Below are positions 21,979 to 29,982 of a DNA stretch of 37,043 bases, piece by piece. A program made the position numbers and the translations under genes. Source of the stretch: Streptomyces plumbidurans (GTDB taxonomy: Bacteria; Actinomycetota; Actinomycetes; Streptomycetales; Streptomycetaceae); the NCBI RefSeq assembly GCF_019857225.1, contig NZ_JAFJSY010000066.1, positions 1-37,043 on the forward strand, in the 5' to 3' direction. Every line of letters starts with the position of its first letter. The first letter of the stretch is position 1. The notes below the pieces were generated by a model. That model was not told the origin of the DNA and searched no databases. It saw only the letters and a list, made by a program, of their open reading frames with translations.

Positions 21979-24237
21979 CTAGGCGAGCAGCGCCTCGATG
22001 GTGCCCTCGTGTGCCTCGCGCAGCTCCTGCAGCGACAGCTCGAACTCGCCCTGGAGCTCGACCGTGTCGCCGTCCACGACACCGATGCGGGTGACCGGCA
22101 GGCCCCGCGCACCGCACATGTCGTTGAAGCGGACCTCCTCCGAGCGCGGCACGGCGACGACGGCGCGCCCCGCCGACTCGGAGAACAGCAGGGTGAACGC
22201 GTCCAGCCCGTCGGGTACGACCAGTCGCGCGCCCTTGCCGCCGAGCAGTGCCGACTCCACGACCGCCTGGATCAGACCGCCGTCGGACAGGTCGTGCGCC
22301 GAGTCGATCATGCCGTCGCGGGAGGCGGAGATCAGGATCTCGCCGAGCAGCCGCTCCCGCTCCAGGTCGACCTTGGGCGGCAGGCCACCGAGATGGTCGT
22401 GGACGACCTGCGACCAGGCCGAGCCGCTGAACTCCTCGCGGGTGTCGCCGAGGAGGTAGAGCAGCTGGCCCTCCTCCTGGAAGGCGACGGGCGTGCGCCG
22501 GGTGACGTCGTCGATGACGCCGAGGACCGCCACGACCGGGGTCGGGTGGATGGCGGCCTCACCGGTCTGGTTGTACAGCGAGACGTTGCCGCCGGTCACC
22601 GGCGTGCCCAGCTGCTGACAGCCGTCGGCCAGTCCGCGGATGGCCTCCGCGAACTGCCACATCACCGCCGGGTCCTCGGGCGAGCCGAAGTTCAGGCAGT
22701 CGGAGACGGCGAGGGGCTTGGCGCCGGTCGTCGCCACGTTCCGGTACGCCTCGGCGAGGGCCAGCTGCGCGCCCGCGTACGGGTCGAGCTTGGCGTAGCG
22801 GCCGTTGCCGTCGGTCGCGATGGCGACACCGAGGCCGGACTCCTCGTCGATGCGGATCATGCCGGAGTCCTCGGGCTGCGCGAGGACGGTGTTGCCCTGC
22901 ACGAAGTGGTCGTACTGCGAGGTGATCCACTTCTTGGAGGCCTGGTTGGGCGAGCCCACCAGCTGCAGGACCTGCGCCCGCAGCTCCTCGGAGGAGGCGG
23001 GCCGCGCGAGCTTGTTCGCGTCGTCCGCCTGCAGGGCGTCCTGCCAGTCGGGGCGCGCCAGGGGGCGCTCGTAGACCGGGCCCTCGTGGGCGACCGTGCG
23101 CGGGTCGACGTCGACGATCTTGCCGCCGTGCCAGTAGATCTCCAGGCGGTCGCCGTCGGTCACTTCGCCGATGACGGTGGCGATGACGTCCCACTTGTCG
23201 CAGATCTCGAGGAAGCGGTCGACCTTCTCCGGCTCGACGACCGCGCACATCCTTTCCTGCGACTCGCTCATGAGGATTTCCTCGGGCGAGAGGGTGGAGT
23301 CGCGCAGGGGGACGTCGTCCAGGGTGACGCGCATGCCGCCGGAGCCGTTGGAGGCCAGCTCGGACGTGGCGCAGGACAGACCGGCCGCGCCGAGGTCCTG
23401 GATGCCGACGACCAGCTTCTCCTTGAACGCCTCCAGGGTGCACTCGATGAGGAGCTTCTCCTGGAAGGGGTCGCCGACCTGGACGGCGGGGCGCTTGGAG
23501 GGCTTGGCGTCGTCGAAGGTCTCGGAGGCCAGGATGGAGGCGCCGCCGATGCCGTCGCCGCCGGTGCGGGCGCCGTAGAGGATGACCTTGTTGCCGGAGC
23601 CGGACGCCTTCGCGAGGTGGATGTCCTCGTGCCGCATGACGCCGATGGCACCGGCGTTGACCAGCGGGTTGCCCTGGTAGCAGGCGTCGAAGACGACCTC
23701 GCCGCCGATGTTGGGCAGGCCCAGGCAGTTGCCGTAGCCGCCGATGCCGGCGACGACGCCGGGCAGGACGCGCTTGGTGTCGGGGTGGTCGGCCGCGCCG
23801 AAGCGCAGCGGGTCGACGACCGCGACCGGGCGCGCGCCCATCGCGATGATGTCGCGGACGATGCCGCCGACACCCGTGGCCGCACCCTGGTAGGGCTCCA
23901 CGTAGGAGGGGTGGTTGTGGGACTCGACCTTGAAGGTGACCGCGTAGCCCTGGCCGACGTCGACCACGCCCGCGTTCTCGCCGATGCCGACGAGCAGCGC
24001 GTCGGACTGCGGGGCCTTCTCGCCGAACTGGCGCAGATGCACCTTGGAGGACTTGTACGAGCAGTGCTCGGACCACATGACGGAGTACATGGCGAGCTCG
24101 GCGCCGGTGGGCCGGCGGCCGAGGATCTCCAGGATCCGCTCGTACTCGTCCTTCTTCAGGCCGAGTTCGGCCCAGGGCAGCTCGACGTCGGGGGTCGCGG
24201 CCGCGTGCTCGACCGTGTCCAGAGGCGTCCTGCTCAT
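21979..24237 (-). CDS. purL: Phosphoribosylformylglycinamidine synthase subunit PurL
   Basis: 752 residues, the small-type PurL. With PurQ and PurS it turns FGAR, glutamine and ATP into FGAM. The motif MWSEHCSYKSSK near residue 50 holds the catalytic His; the two PurM-like halves carry the ATP-binding Gly/Asp patches (GVGGIVRDIIAMGARP, ITGGGL-like regions). The ATG overlaps the purQ stop by 4 nt, so translation is coupled. Last gene of purSQL. Confidence 0.98.
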   Translation of the reverse strand: MSRTPLDTVEHAAATPDVELPWAELGLKKDEYERILEILGRRPTGAELAMYSVMWSEHCSYKSSKVHLRQFGEKAPQSDALLVGIGENAGVVDVGQGYAVTFKVESHNHPSYVEPYQGAATGVGGIVRDIIAMGARPVAVVDPLRFGAADHPDTKRVLPGVVAGIGGYGNCLGLPNIGGEVVFDACYQGNPLVNAGAIGVMRHEDIHLAKASGSGNKVILYGARTGGDGIGGASILASETFDDAKPSKRPAVQVGDPFQEKLLIECTLEAFKEKLVVGIQDLGAAGLSCATSELASNGSGGMRVTLDDVPLRDSTLSPEEILMSESQERMCAVVEPEKVDRFLEICDKWDVIATVIGEVTDGDRLEIYWHGGKIVDVDPRTVAHEGPVYERPLARPDWQDALQADDANKLARPASSEELRAQVLQLVGSPNQASKKWITSQYDHFVQGNTVLAQPEDSGMIRIDEESGLGVAIATDGNGRYAKLDPYAGAQLALAEAYRNVATTGAKPLAVSDCLNFGSPEDPAVMWQFAEAIRGLADGCQQLGTPVTGGNVSLYNQTGEAAIHPTPVVAVLGVIDDVTRRTPVAFQEEGQLLYLLGDTREEFSGSAWSQVVHDHLGGLPPKVDLERERLLGEILISASRDGMIDSAHDLSDGGLIQAVVESALLGGKGARLVVPDGLDAFTLLFSESAGRAVVAVPRSEEVRFNDMCGARGLPVTRIGVVDGDTVELQGEFELSLQELREAHEGTIEALLA

Positions 24238-24914
24238 GCGGTGACCAGCTTCTTGAGGATCGAGGTGAAGAACGGCAGACCGTCGGTGCGGCCGGAGCCG
24301 ATGAGCGGCTCGACGGCGTGCTCCGGGTGCGGCATGAGGCCTACGACGTTGCCGGCCTCGTTGGTGATGCCGGCGATGTCGTTGAGCGAGCCGTTGGGGT
24401 TGAAGTCCAGGTAGCGGAAGGCGACCCGCCCCTCGGCCTCCAGCTCGTCCAGCGTGTACCGGTCGGCGACGTAGCGGCCGTCCATGTTCTTCAGCGGGAT
24501 GTGGATCTCCTGGCCGGCGCTGTAGTCGGCCGTCCAGGCGGTGTCCGCGTTCTCCACCCGCAGCTTCTGGTCGCGGCAGATGAAGTGCAGGTGGTCGTTG
24601 CCGAGCATGCCGCCGGGCAGGAGGTGGGCCTCGGTCAGGACCTGGAAACCGTTGCAGATGCCGAGGACCGGAAGACCGGCCTTCGCCTGCTCGATGACCG
24701 TCTCCATCACCGGCGAGAAGCGGGAGATGGCGCCGGCCCGCAGATAGTCACCGTAGGAGAAACCGCCGGGGAGGACGACCGCGTCGACCTGGTGGAGGTT
24801 CTTGTCCTTGTGCCACAGGGCGACGGGTTCGGCGCCCGCGAGACGGATCGCGCGCTGCGTGTCCCGGTCGTCGAGGCTTCCGGGGAAAGTGACGACGCCA
24901 ATACGAGCGGTCAC
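24234..24914 (-). CDS. purQ: Phosphoribosylformylglycinamidine synthase subunit PurQ
   Basis: 226 residues. Class I glutamine amidotransferase that gives ammonia to PurL. Nucleophile C87 in LGICNGFQ, with H196 and E198 in MPHPEH, completes the triad. It overlaps purS by 4 nt upstream and purL by 4 nt downstream. Confidence 0.98.
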   Translation of the reverse strand: MTARIGVVTFPGSLDDRDTQRAIRLAGAEPVALWHKDKNLHQVDAVVLPGGFSYGDYLRAGAISRFSPVMETVIEQAKAGLPVLGICNGFQVLTEAHLLPGGMLGNDHLHFICRDQKLRVENADTAWTADYSAGQEIHIPLKNMDGRYVADRYTLDELEAEGRVAFRYLDFNPNGSLNDIAGITNEAGNVVGLMPHPEHAVEPLIGSGRTDGLPFFTSILKKLVTA

Positions 24915-25174
24915 TTCGCGGCCTCCGCGACTTCCTCGACCTTCACGGTGAAGTCCTCGATCACCGTGTTGGCGAGGAAGGATTCCGCAAGATCATGGAT
25001 GCGGGCGAGCGCGGCCTCGTCGACCGGCCCGTCAACTTCGAGTTCGAATCGCTTTCCCTGACGTACGTCGGAGATGCCGTCGAAACCCAGACGCGGCAGT
25101 GCGCGCTGCACCGCCTGGCCCTGGGGGTCGAGGATCTCCGGCTTGAGCATGACGTCGACTACGACGCGTGCCAC
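24911..25174 (-). CDS. purS: Phosphoribosylformylglycinamidine synthase subunit PurS
   Basis: 87 residues. Small bridging subunit that joins PurL and PurQ. VVVDVMLKPEILDPQGQAV and FELEVDG are typical. GTG 25174 is chosen over GTG 25180 because GGGAG then has a 5-nt spacer, while at 25180 it would touch the start codon. First gene of purSQL; the 276-bp gap to the divergent lsrL gene holds the promoters of both. Confidence 0.95.
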   Translation of the reverse strand: MARVVVDVMLKPEILDPQGQAVQRALPRLGFDGISDVRQGKRFELEVDGPVDEAALARIHDLAESFLANTVIEDFTVKVEEVAEAAK

Positions 25175-25400
25175 TGGCACTCCCGGTGTGTGGTGCTGAG
25201 CAGGTTCCTACTGGCGACTTCAGACTACCTGCACAAAATTTCTACGCGCGTCACCTTGTAGGAATCTACGTGATGGCCGTCACGAGGAGACGGGAGGTGT
25301 CCGCGGGCGAAAAGTTACCGGAAAATCTGAGATCCATGCCCGATACCTATTGCGCTCGGACACGCGGGCAGATTTAGTCGGGCTTCACATTGCATTGTCG

Positions 25401-25430
25401 GGCACGGTACAAATGAATTGTCAGCGTGCC
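25401..25430. promoter_or_regulatory. Inverted repeat in front of lsrL
   Basis: GGCACG (25401-25406) and CGTGCC (25425-25430) flank an AT-rich centre that contains TACAAA, a possible -10, and AATTG. It lies just upstream of the ribosome site. AT-rich DNA is the preferred target of Lsr2-type proteins, so autoregulation is possible. Confidence 0.3.
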
Positions 25431-25450
25431 GTACGAAGGGACCGATATTC

Positions 25451-25768
25451 GTGGCGCAGAAGGTCGTGGTCACGCTCTTTGACGACATCGACGGCTCGGA
25501 AGCGGCGGAAACGATCGCCTTCGGACTCGACGGCAAGTCGTACGAGATCGACCTGAATCCAGCCAATGCCAAGAAACTGCGTAAGGCGCTCGCGCCGTAC
25601 GTGGAGGCCGGCCGCAAGCGGTCGAAGTCCGGCAAGACCTACCGGCAGACGGAGGTCGCTCCCGACCCGGCCGCCGTGCGCGCCTGGGCCCAGGCCAACA
25701 AGATGGACGTCCCGGCCCGCGGCCGCATCCCCAAGAAGGTCTACGAGGCGTTCAGCGCGGCCCAGTGA
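25451..25768 (+). CDS. lsrL: Lsr2-family nucleoid-associated protein (second paralogue)
   Basis: 105 residues from GTG 25451 with GAAGGGA 9 nt upstream. N-terminal oligomerisation domain (QKVVVTLFDDIDGSEAAETI, then FGLDGKSYEIDL) and a C-terminal DNA-binding part with an RGR core in ARGRIPKKVYEAF. Lsr2 proteins bind AT-rich DNA and silence foreign or secondary-metabolism genes. Streptomyces carry two; this sequence and its place beside purS fit the second one (LsrL), from memory of S. coelicolor. It has the usual spacing between the domains and no truncation. Confidence 0.93.
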   Translation: MAQKVVVTLFDDIDGSEAAETIAFGLDGKSYEIDLNPANAKKLRKALAPYVEAGRKRSKSGKTYRQTEVAPDPAAVRAWAQANKMDVPARGRIPKKVYEAFSAAQ

Positions 25769-25811
25769 GCCCGGCCCGACGCCCGGTCACCGGCCCCTCG
25801 GCAGAACCGAC

Positions 25812-25842
25812 TTGCGCTGCACCCCTCCTGGTCAGTTAGAGT
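25812..25842 (+). promoter_or_regulatory. Predicted promoter of the tRNA-Gly pair
   Basis: TTGCGC (25812-25817) and TAGAGT (25837-25842) with a 19-nt spacer (18 if TGCGCT is used) lie 50 nt before tRNA-Gly(TCC). The leader then has a GGCC-GAAA-GGCC tetraloop hairpin (25864-25875). Confidence 0.45.
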
Positions 25843-25892
25843 CTGGAGCACGCCGAGGGGCGAGGCCGAAAGGCCCGGCTCACGGAGTACTT

Positions 25893-25964
25893 GCGGGTGT
25901 AGTTCAGTAGTAGAACATCCCCCTTCCAGGGGGAAGGCGCAGTGTGCAATTCCTGTCACCCGCT
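25893..25964 (+). tRNA. Atypical tRNA-Gly (anticodon TCC) with altered D- and T-loops
   Basis: 72 nt. Acceptor GCGGGTG/CACCCGC, D-stem GTTC/GAAC and anticodon stem TCCCC/GGGGA around CTTCCAG (TCC) are all perfect. The D-loop is AGTAGTA instead of the AATGGTA-like loop usual in tRNA-Gly, so position 18 is A, not G. The T-arm is GCAG-t-G TGCAATT CCTGT: the stem needs a bulged T (25943), and the loop reads T-G-C where all elongator tRNAs have T-T-C, so position 55 is G. The universal G18-U55 contact cannot form. CCA is not encoded. Either a specialised tRNA or a decaying one. Confidence 0.85.
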
Positions 25965-26045
25965 CTGCACCACCGGTCCGAACCACTGTTGTGGATCAGG
26001 TAGGCTGGTGCTCGCGCCGATCGGTGGGAGCCGGTCGGAAGCAAT

Positions 26046-26118
26046 GCGGACGTAGCTCAGTTGGTAGAGCGCAACCTTGCCAAGGTTGAGGTCGCGAGTT
26101 CGAGCCTCGTCGTCCGCT
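26046..26118 (+). tRNA. tRNA-Gly (anticodon GCC), copy 1
   Basis: 73 nt. Acceptor GCGGACG/CGTCCGC, anticodon stem CAACC/GGTTG around TTGCCAA (GCC), D-loop with the normal GG, T-loop TTCGAGC. A TAGGCT -10-like hexamer lies at 26001-26006. Differs from the copy at 29858 by one base in the T-loop. Confidence 0.95.
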
Positions 26119-26125
26119 CGGGAGT

Positions 26126-26158
26126 AAGGCCCCGGTCCTCACGGATCGGGGTCTTTTT
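26126..26158 (+). terminator. Terminator of the tRNA-Gly pair
   Basis: AAGGCCCCGGTCC pairs with GGATCGGGGTCTT (with G-T pairs) around a short loop, and TTTTT follows. Confidence 0.85.
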
Positions 26159-26185
26159 CGTGTGCGCGCGTTCGCGGCCACCTTC

Positions 26186-26212
26186 TGACATTTGTCATGC
26201 CGAGCGATGACA
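26186..26212 (+). promoter_or_regulatory. Candidate operator of the ABC/two-component operon
   Basis: Three half-sites: TGACA (26186-26190), TGTCA (26193-26197) and TGACA (26208-26212). They form TGACA-tt-TGTCA and TGTCAT-N8-ATGACA, 44 bp before the ABC ATPase start. The most likely binder is the NarL-type regulator encoded at the end of the operon. Confidence 0.6.
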
Positions 26213-26255
26213 CCGCGCACTGCCGGCCGCCCCGGACCGCCGGGACGCTGAAGTC

Positions 26256-27194
26256 ATGAACACGAACGAACACGAACACGTGATTGAGGTTACCGACCTG
26301 CGGCGTGTGTACGGGGGCGGGTTCGAGGCGGTGCGCGGCATCTCGTTCTCCGTCGGCCGCGGCGAGGTCTTCGCACTGCTGGGCACCAATGGCGCGGGCA
26401 AGACGTCCACCGTCGAACTGCTGGAGGGGCTCGCCCGCCCGGCCGGGGGCCGGGTGCGCGTCCTCGGCCACGACCCCTACGAGGAGCGGGCCGCCGTACG
26501 CCCGAGGACCGGCGTGATGCTCCAGGAGGGCGGCTTCCCCTCGGAGCTGACCGTCGCGGAGACCACCCGCATGTGGGGCGGGTGTGTGAGCGGGGCGCGC
26601 CCCGAGGACGAGGCGCTGGCACTCGTCGGGCTGACGGGCAGGTCCGGCGTACGGGTCAAGCAGCTGTCCGGGGGCGAACGGCGCCGCCTGGACCTGGCGC
26701 TCGCGCTGCTCGGCCGGCCCGAAGTGCTGTTCCTGGACGAACCCACCACCGGCCTTGACGCCGAAGGGCGCCGGGACACCTGGGAGTTGGTGCGTGCCCT
26801 GCGCGACGGCGGCACGACCGTGCTGCTGACCACGCACTACCTGGAGGAGGCCGAGGGCCTCGCCGACCGGCTCGCGATTCTGCACGAGGGGAGCGTCGCG
26901 GCCACCGGCACCCCGCTGGAGGTGACCGCACGCCAGCCCTCGCGGATCTCGTTCCGGCTGCCCGAGGGCTACTTCCTCGGCGATCTGCCGCCGCTCGCCG
27001 AACTGGGGGTGTGCGGGCACGAGGTGGACGGCGGCCTCGTACGGCTGCGGACCCGGGAGCTGCAGCGGACCGCCACCGGGCTGCTGGTGTGGGCCGAGCG
27101 GGCGGGGGTGGAGCTGCACGGGCTCGATGTGCGCCCGGCCTCGCTGGAGGAGGCGTTCCTCGGGATCGCGCGCGAGCGGGCGGTGGCGGCATGA
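26256..27194 (+). CDS. ABC transporter ATP-binding protein (ABC-2 exporter)
   Basis: 312 residues. Walker A GTNGAGKT (43-50), signature LSGGERRRLDLA, Walker B VLFLDEPTTGLD and switch His in LLTTHYLEEAE are all intact. The C-terminal 90 residues after the ATPase core resemble the regulatory tail of DrrA-like drug-export ATPases. ATG 26256 lacks a good ribosome site (GAAG at 5 nt). Overlaps the permease start by 4 nt. First gene of a four-gene operon; substrate unknown, likely a drug, lipid or peptide acting on the membrane. Confidence 0.95.
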   Translation: MNTNEHEHVIEVTDLRRVYGGGFEAVRGISFSVGRGEVFALLGTNGAGKTSTVELLEGLARPAGGRVRVLGHDPYEERAAVRPRTGVMLQEGGFPSELTVAETTRMWGGCVSGARPEDEALALVGLTGRSGVRVKQLSGGERRRLDLALALLGRPEVLFLDEPTTGLDAEGRRDTWELVRALRDGGTTVLLTTHYLEEAEGLADRLAILHEGSVAATGTPLEVTARQPSRISFRLPEGYFLGDLPPLAELGVCGHEVDGGLVRLRTRELQRTATGLLVWAERAGVELHGLDVRPASLEEAFLGIARERAVAA

Positions 27195-27970
27195 GCGCCC
27201 TCGTTCCCGCTCCCACCGGGCGCCGCCTCAAGGCGCTGGCCCGCGCGGAACTCACCCTGCTCGGCCGCAACCGGGGCGCACTGGTCACAGCGCTGCTCGT
27301 GCCGCTCGCGCTGCCGTTCAGCGTGCGGCCCGCCGTCGACCGCATCGACCTCGAGGCCCAGGGACTGAGCATCGGCACGGTGATGCTGACGGCCGCGATC
27401 GGCTTCTCCTTCCTCTTCGCCGTCTACACCTCCCTGGTCAGCGCCTACGTCGCCCGGCGCGAGGAACTCGTCCTCAAGCGGCTGCGCACCGGCGAGCTCG
27501 GCGACGCCGAGATCCTCACGGGCACCGCACTGCCCGCCGTCAGCGTCGGCTTCGCCCAGGCCCTCGTGCTCGGGGTCGGCTGTGCGGTGCTGCTGGACGC
27601 GGGGGCGCCCCGGGCCGCGTATCTGACCGTCCTCGGCCTTGTGGCGGGCCTGGTGCTGTGCGCCGCGCTCGCCGCGGTCACCGCCACCCTCACCAGGACC
27701 GTGGAGAGCGCCCAGGTCACCGCGCTGCCGCTGGTGCTCGTGTCCATGGTGGGCTCAGGGATCGCCGTCCCCACGGAGGTCATGCCCGACACGCTGGCCC
27801 GCGTCTGCGAACTCCTGCCGCTCTCCCCGGCGATCCAGCTCGTCCGCGGCGGCTGGACCGGGCAGCTCAGCGGCTACGAGGTGCTCGTCGCCGTCGCGAC
27901 CACGGTGGCCTGGACCGGGCTCGCGGTGTTTGCTGTACGGCGGTGGTTCCGGTGGGAACCGCGGCGCTGA
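27191..27970 (+). CDS. ABC-2 type permease
   Basis: 259 residues with about six membrane segments (for example ALVTALLVPLALPFSV, GTVMLTAAIGFSFLFAVYTSLV, TALPLVLVSMVGSGIAVP and a last helix near VLVAVATTVAWTGLAVFAV). ABC-2 membrane family, working with the preceding ATPase. It ends 17 nt before the kinase start. Confidence 0.92.
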   Translation: MSALVPAPTGRRLKALARAELTLLGRNRGALVTALLVPLALPFSVRPAVDRIDLEAQGLSIGTVMLTAAIGFSFLFAVYTSLVSAYVARREELVLKRLRTGELGDAEILTGTALPAVSVGFAQALVLGVGCAVLLDAGAPRAAYLTVLGLVAGLVLCAALAAVTATLTRTVESAQVTALPLVLVSMVGSGIAVPTEVMPDTLARVCELLPLSPAIQLVRGGWTGQLSGYEVLVAVATTVAWTGLAVFAVRRWFRWEPRR

Positions 27971-27987
27971 CGGACGGGGAGAGCGTG

Positions 27988-29223
27988 GTGTTCGGGCGGA
28001 TTCGGGGCTGGCAGCGGCGTCACTGGGGCGAGCGGAGCAAGGCGGAACGGGTCGAGTTCCAGACCGTGCTGACCTGGTACACCACCACCTGGTTCTTCAC
28101 CCTGAGCTGGCTGGCGCTGCCGCTGGTGGGCGCCCTGGAGCGGCAGCCCGCGCCCCTGGCCGTCGGCGGGCTGCTCCTGCTGGTGGGCGCGCTGCAGTGC
28201 GCGGAGGCCAACCGGCTCACCCGGCCCGTCCTCGACCGCTATCTGGGCCGCGCCGAACTCCCGCCCGGGGCGCTGCGCCCGGCCGCCGTCCTGCTGGGGC
28301 TCGCGCTGGCGCTGACCCTGGTGCTCGCCCTGCTGGACGGCGCCGGACCGGTCGCCGTCCGGCTCGCGGTGGGCGCCTCGCTGCTGCCCTTCGGGGTGCT
28401 GTACGGACTCATCACGCCCGTGCGGGTGTTCCTGCGGCAGTCGGCCGTGCTCGCCCTGGCGCTCATGTTCGCCTTCGGCTGGACCGACCCCGCACCGGGC
28501 CCGATCGCCATGCTCGGGGTCCTGACCGTGTTCGGGGCGCTGTTCTCGCTGCTGGCCTGCCGGTGCGGCGCCTGGACGCTGTCCGTGCTGTGGGAGGCGG
28601 AACGGTCCCGCGAGGTCGAGGCCCGGCTCGCCGTCGCCGAGGAACGGCTGCGGTTCGGGCGGGACCTGCACGATGTGATGGGCCGCAACCTGGCCGTCAT
28701 CGCGCTCAAGAGCGAACTCGCGGTGCAACTGGCACGGCGCGGGCGGCCCGAGGCCGTGGAGCAGATGATCGAGGTGCAGCGCATCGCGCAGGAGTCGCAG
28801 CGCGAGGTACGGGCCGTCGTACGGGGCTACCGCGAGGTCGACCTCGCGGTCGAACTCAGCGGCGCCCAGGGGGTGTTGAGCGCGGCCGGGATCGAGTGCG
28901 CGGTGCGCGGGGAGAGCGGCGGGCTGGGCATGGAGGTGCAGTCGGCGCTGGGGTGGGTGGTGCGGGAGGCCACGACCAACGTGCTGCGCCACGGGGATGC
29001 CGCGCAATGTGACATTGCACTGGCCCGCGACGAGCGGCACGTGACCCTGACCGTCGAGAACAACGGCGCCCGCGACCTCGCGCCCGGCCGCGGGTCCGGA
29101 CTGGCCGGGCTGCGCGAACGGCTGTCGGCGGTGGGCGGCACGCTGGAGGCGGGGCCGGCCGGCGGGGATGTGTTCCGAGTGGTGGCCGAAGTGCCGCTGA
29201 GCGTGAGAGAGGTCACGGCATGA
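27988..29223 (+). CDS. Sensor histidine kinase, HisKA_3 (NarX/DesK) type
   Basis: 411 residues from GTG 27988, chosen for GGGGAG 6 nt upstream; GTG 27985 and GTG 27952 are alternatives. The N-terminal half has five to six membrane helices (about 34-195) with short loops and no large outer domain, so it senses the membrane or the exporter itself, as in DesK-like kinases. The phosphorylated His is H228 in FGRDLHDVMGRNLAV. The ATPase has REATTNVLRHG and GSGLAGLRERL. The stop overlaps the regulator ATG by 4 nt. Confidence 0.94.
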   Translation: MFGRIRGWQRRHWGERSKAERVEFQTVLTWYTTTWFFTLSWLALPLVGALERQPAPLAVGGLLLLVGALQCAEANRLTRPVLDRYLGRAELPPGALRPAAVLLGLALALTLVLALLDGAGPVAVRLAVGASLLPFGVLYGLITPVRVFLRQSAVLALALMFAFGWTDPAPGPIAMLGVLTVFGALFSLLACRCGAWTLSVLWEAERSREVEARLAVAEERLRFGRDLHDVMGRNLAVIALKSELAVQLARRGRPEAVEQMIEVQRIAQESQREVRAVVRGYREVDLAVELSGAQGVLSAAGIECAVRGESGGLGMEVQSALGWVVREATTNVLRHGDAAQCDIALARDERHVTLTVENNGARDLAPGRGSGLAGLRERLSAVGGTLEAGPAGGDVFRVVAEVPLSVREVTA

Positions 29224-29834
29224 CCGCCGACGTACGACTGCTGCTCGCCGACGACGAGCACCTCATCCGGGGTGCGCTCGCCGCCCTGCTCGCACTGGAG
29301 GACGACCTCGTGATCGTCGCCGAGGCGGCGAGCGGGCCGGAGGCGCTGGCCATGGCACGGGCGCACCAGCCGGACGTGGCCGTACTGGATCTGCAGATGC
29401 CGGGCGCCGACGGTGTGAAGGTCGCCACATCCCTGCGGACCGAACTGCCCGACTGCCAGGTGCTGATCGTCACCAGTCACGGCCGCCCCGGACACCTGAA
29501 GCGGGCGCTCGCGGCAGGAGTGCGCGGCTTCGTCCCGAAGACGGTGAGCGCGCAGCGGCTCGCGGAGATCATCCGCACGGTGCATGCCGGGAACCGTTAC
29601 GTCGACCCCGAGTTGGCCGCCGACGCCATCGCATCCGGCGACTCCCCGTTGACCGCGCGGGAGGCCGAGGTGCTGGAACTGGCAGCCGACGGTGCGCCCG
29701 TCGCGGAGATCGCCGACCGGGCCGCGCTGTCCCAGGGGACCGTACGCAACTATCTGTCGTCCGCCGCCACCAAGCTCGGGGCGGAGAACCGGCACGCGGC
29801 GGTGCGGCTCGCCCGCGAGCGCGGTTGGGTATAG
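29220..29834 (+). CDS. Response regulator, NarL/LuxR type
   Basis: 204 residues. The receiver domain has the acidic pair D11/D12, the phospho-acceptor D57 in VAVLDLQMPG and the conserved Lys in FVPKTV. The C-terminal LuxR-type helix-turn-helix is SPLTAREAEVLELAADG then IADRAALSQGTVRNYLS. It is the partner of the kinase before it. The stop codon TAG lies inside TATAGT, a -10-like hexamer that could belong to the next tRNA gene. Confidence 0.96.
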   Translation: MTADVRLLLADDEHLIRGALAALLALEDDLVIVAEAASGPEALAMARAHQPDVAVLDLQMPGADGVKVATSLRTELPDCQVLIVTSHGRPGHLKRALAAGVRGFVPKTVSAQRLAEIIRTVHAGNRYVDPELAADAIASGDSPLTAREAEVLELAADGAPVAEIADRAALSQGTVRNYLSSAATKLGAENRHAAVRLARERGWV

Positions 29835-29857
29835 TTGCTTCCGCGCCACGGCGCACT

Positions 29858-29930
29858 GCGGACGTAGCTCAGTTGGTAGAGCGCAACCTTGCCAAGGTTG
29901 AGGTCGCGAGTTCGAACCTCGTCGTCCGCT
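29858..29930 (+). tRNA. tRNA-Gly (anticodon GCC), copy 2
   Basis: 73 nt, identical to 26046-26118 except for A instead of G in the T-loop (TTCGAAC). It starts 23 nt behind the response-regulator stop. Confidence 0.95.
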
Positions 29931-29937
29931 CCATGGA

Positions 29938-29971
29938 AAAGCCCCCGGTCCCGGCCGGGGGCTTTCGCTTT
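29938..29971. terminator. Terminator between tRNA-Gly and purC
   Basis: AAAGCCCCCGG (29938-29948) and CCGGGGGCTTT (29955-29965) form a perfect 11-bp stem, followed by CGCTTT; A residues precede it, so it can also stop purC transcription from the other strand. Confidence 0.9.
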
Positions 29972-29982
29972 ACGAGCCCGTG

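Noticed and set aside
21940..24414. 824-residue open frame antisense to purL and purQ
   Set aside because: Shadow of purL third-position GC; Val/Asp/Leu/Gly-rich, no domain.
25181..25300. Purine riboswitch before purS
   Set aside because: No three-way junction or conserved core seen; only small 4-5-bp inverted repeats.
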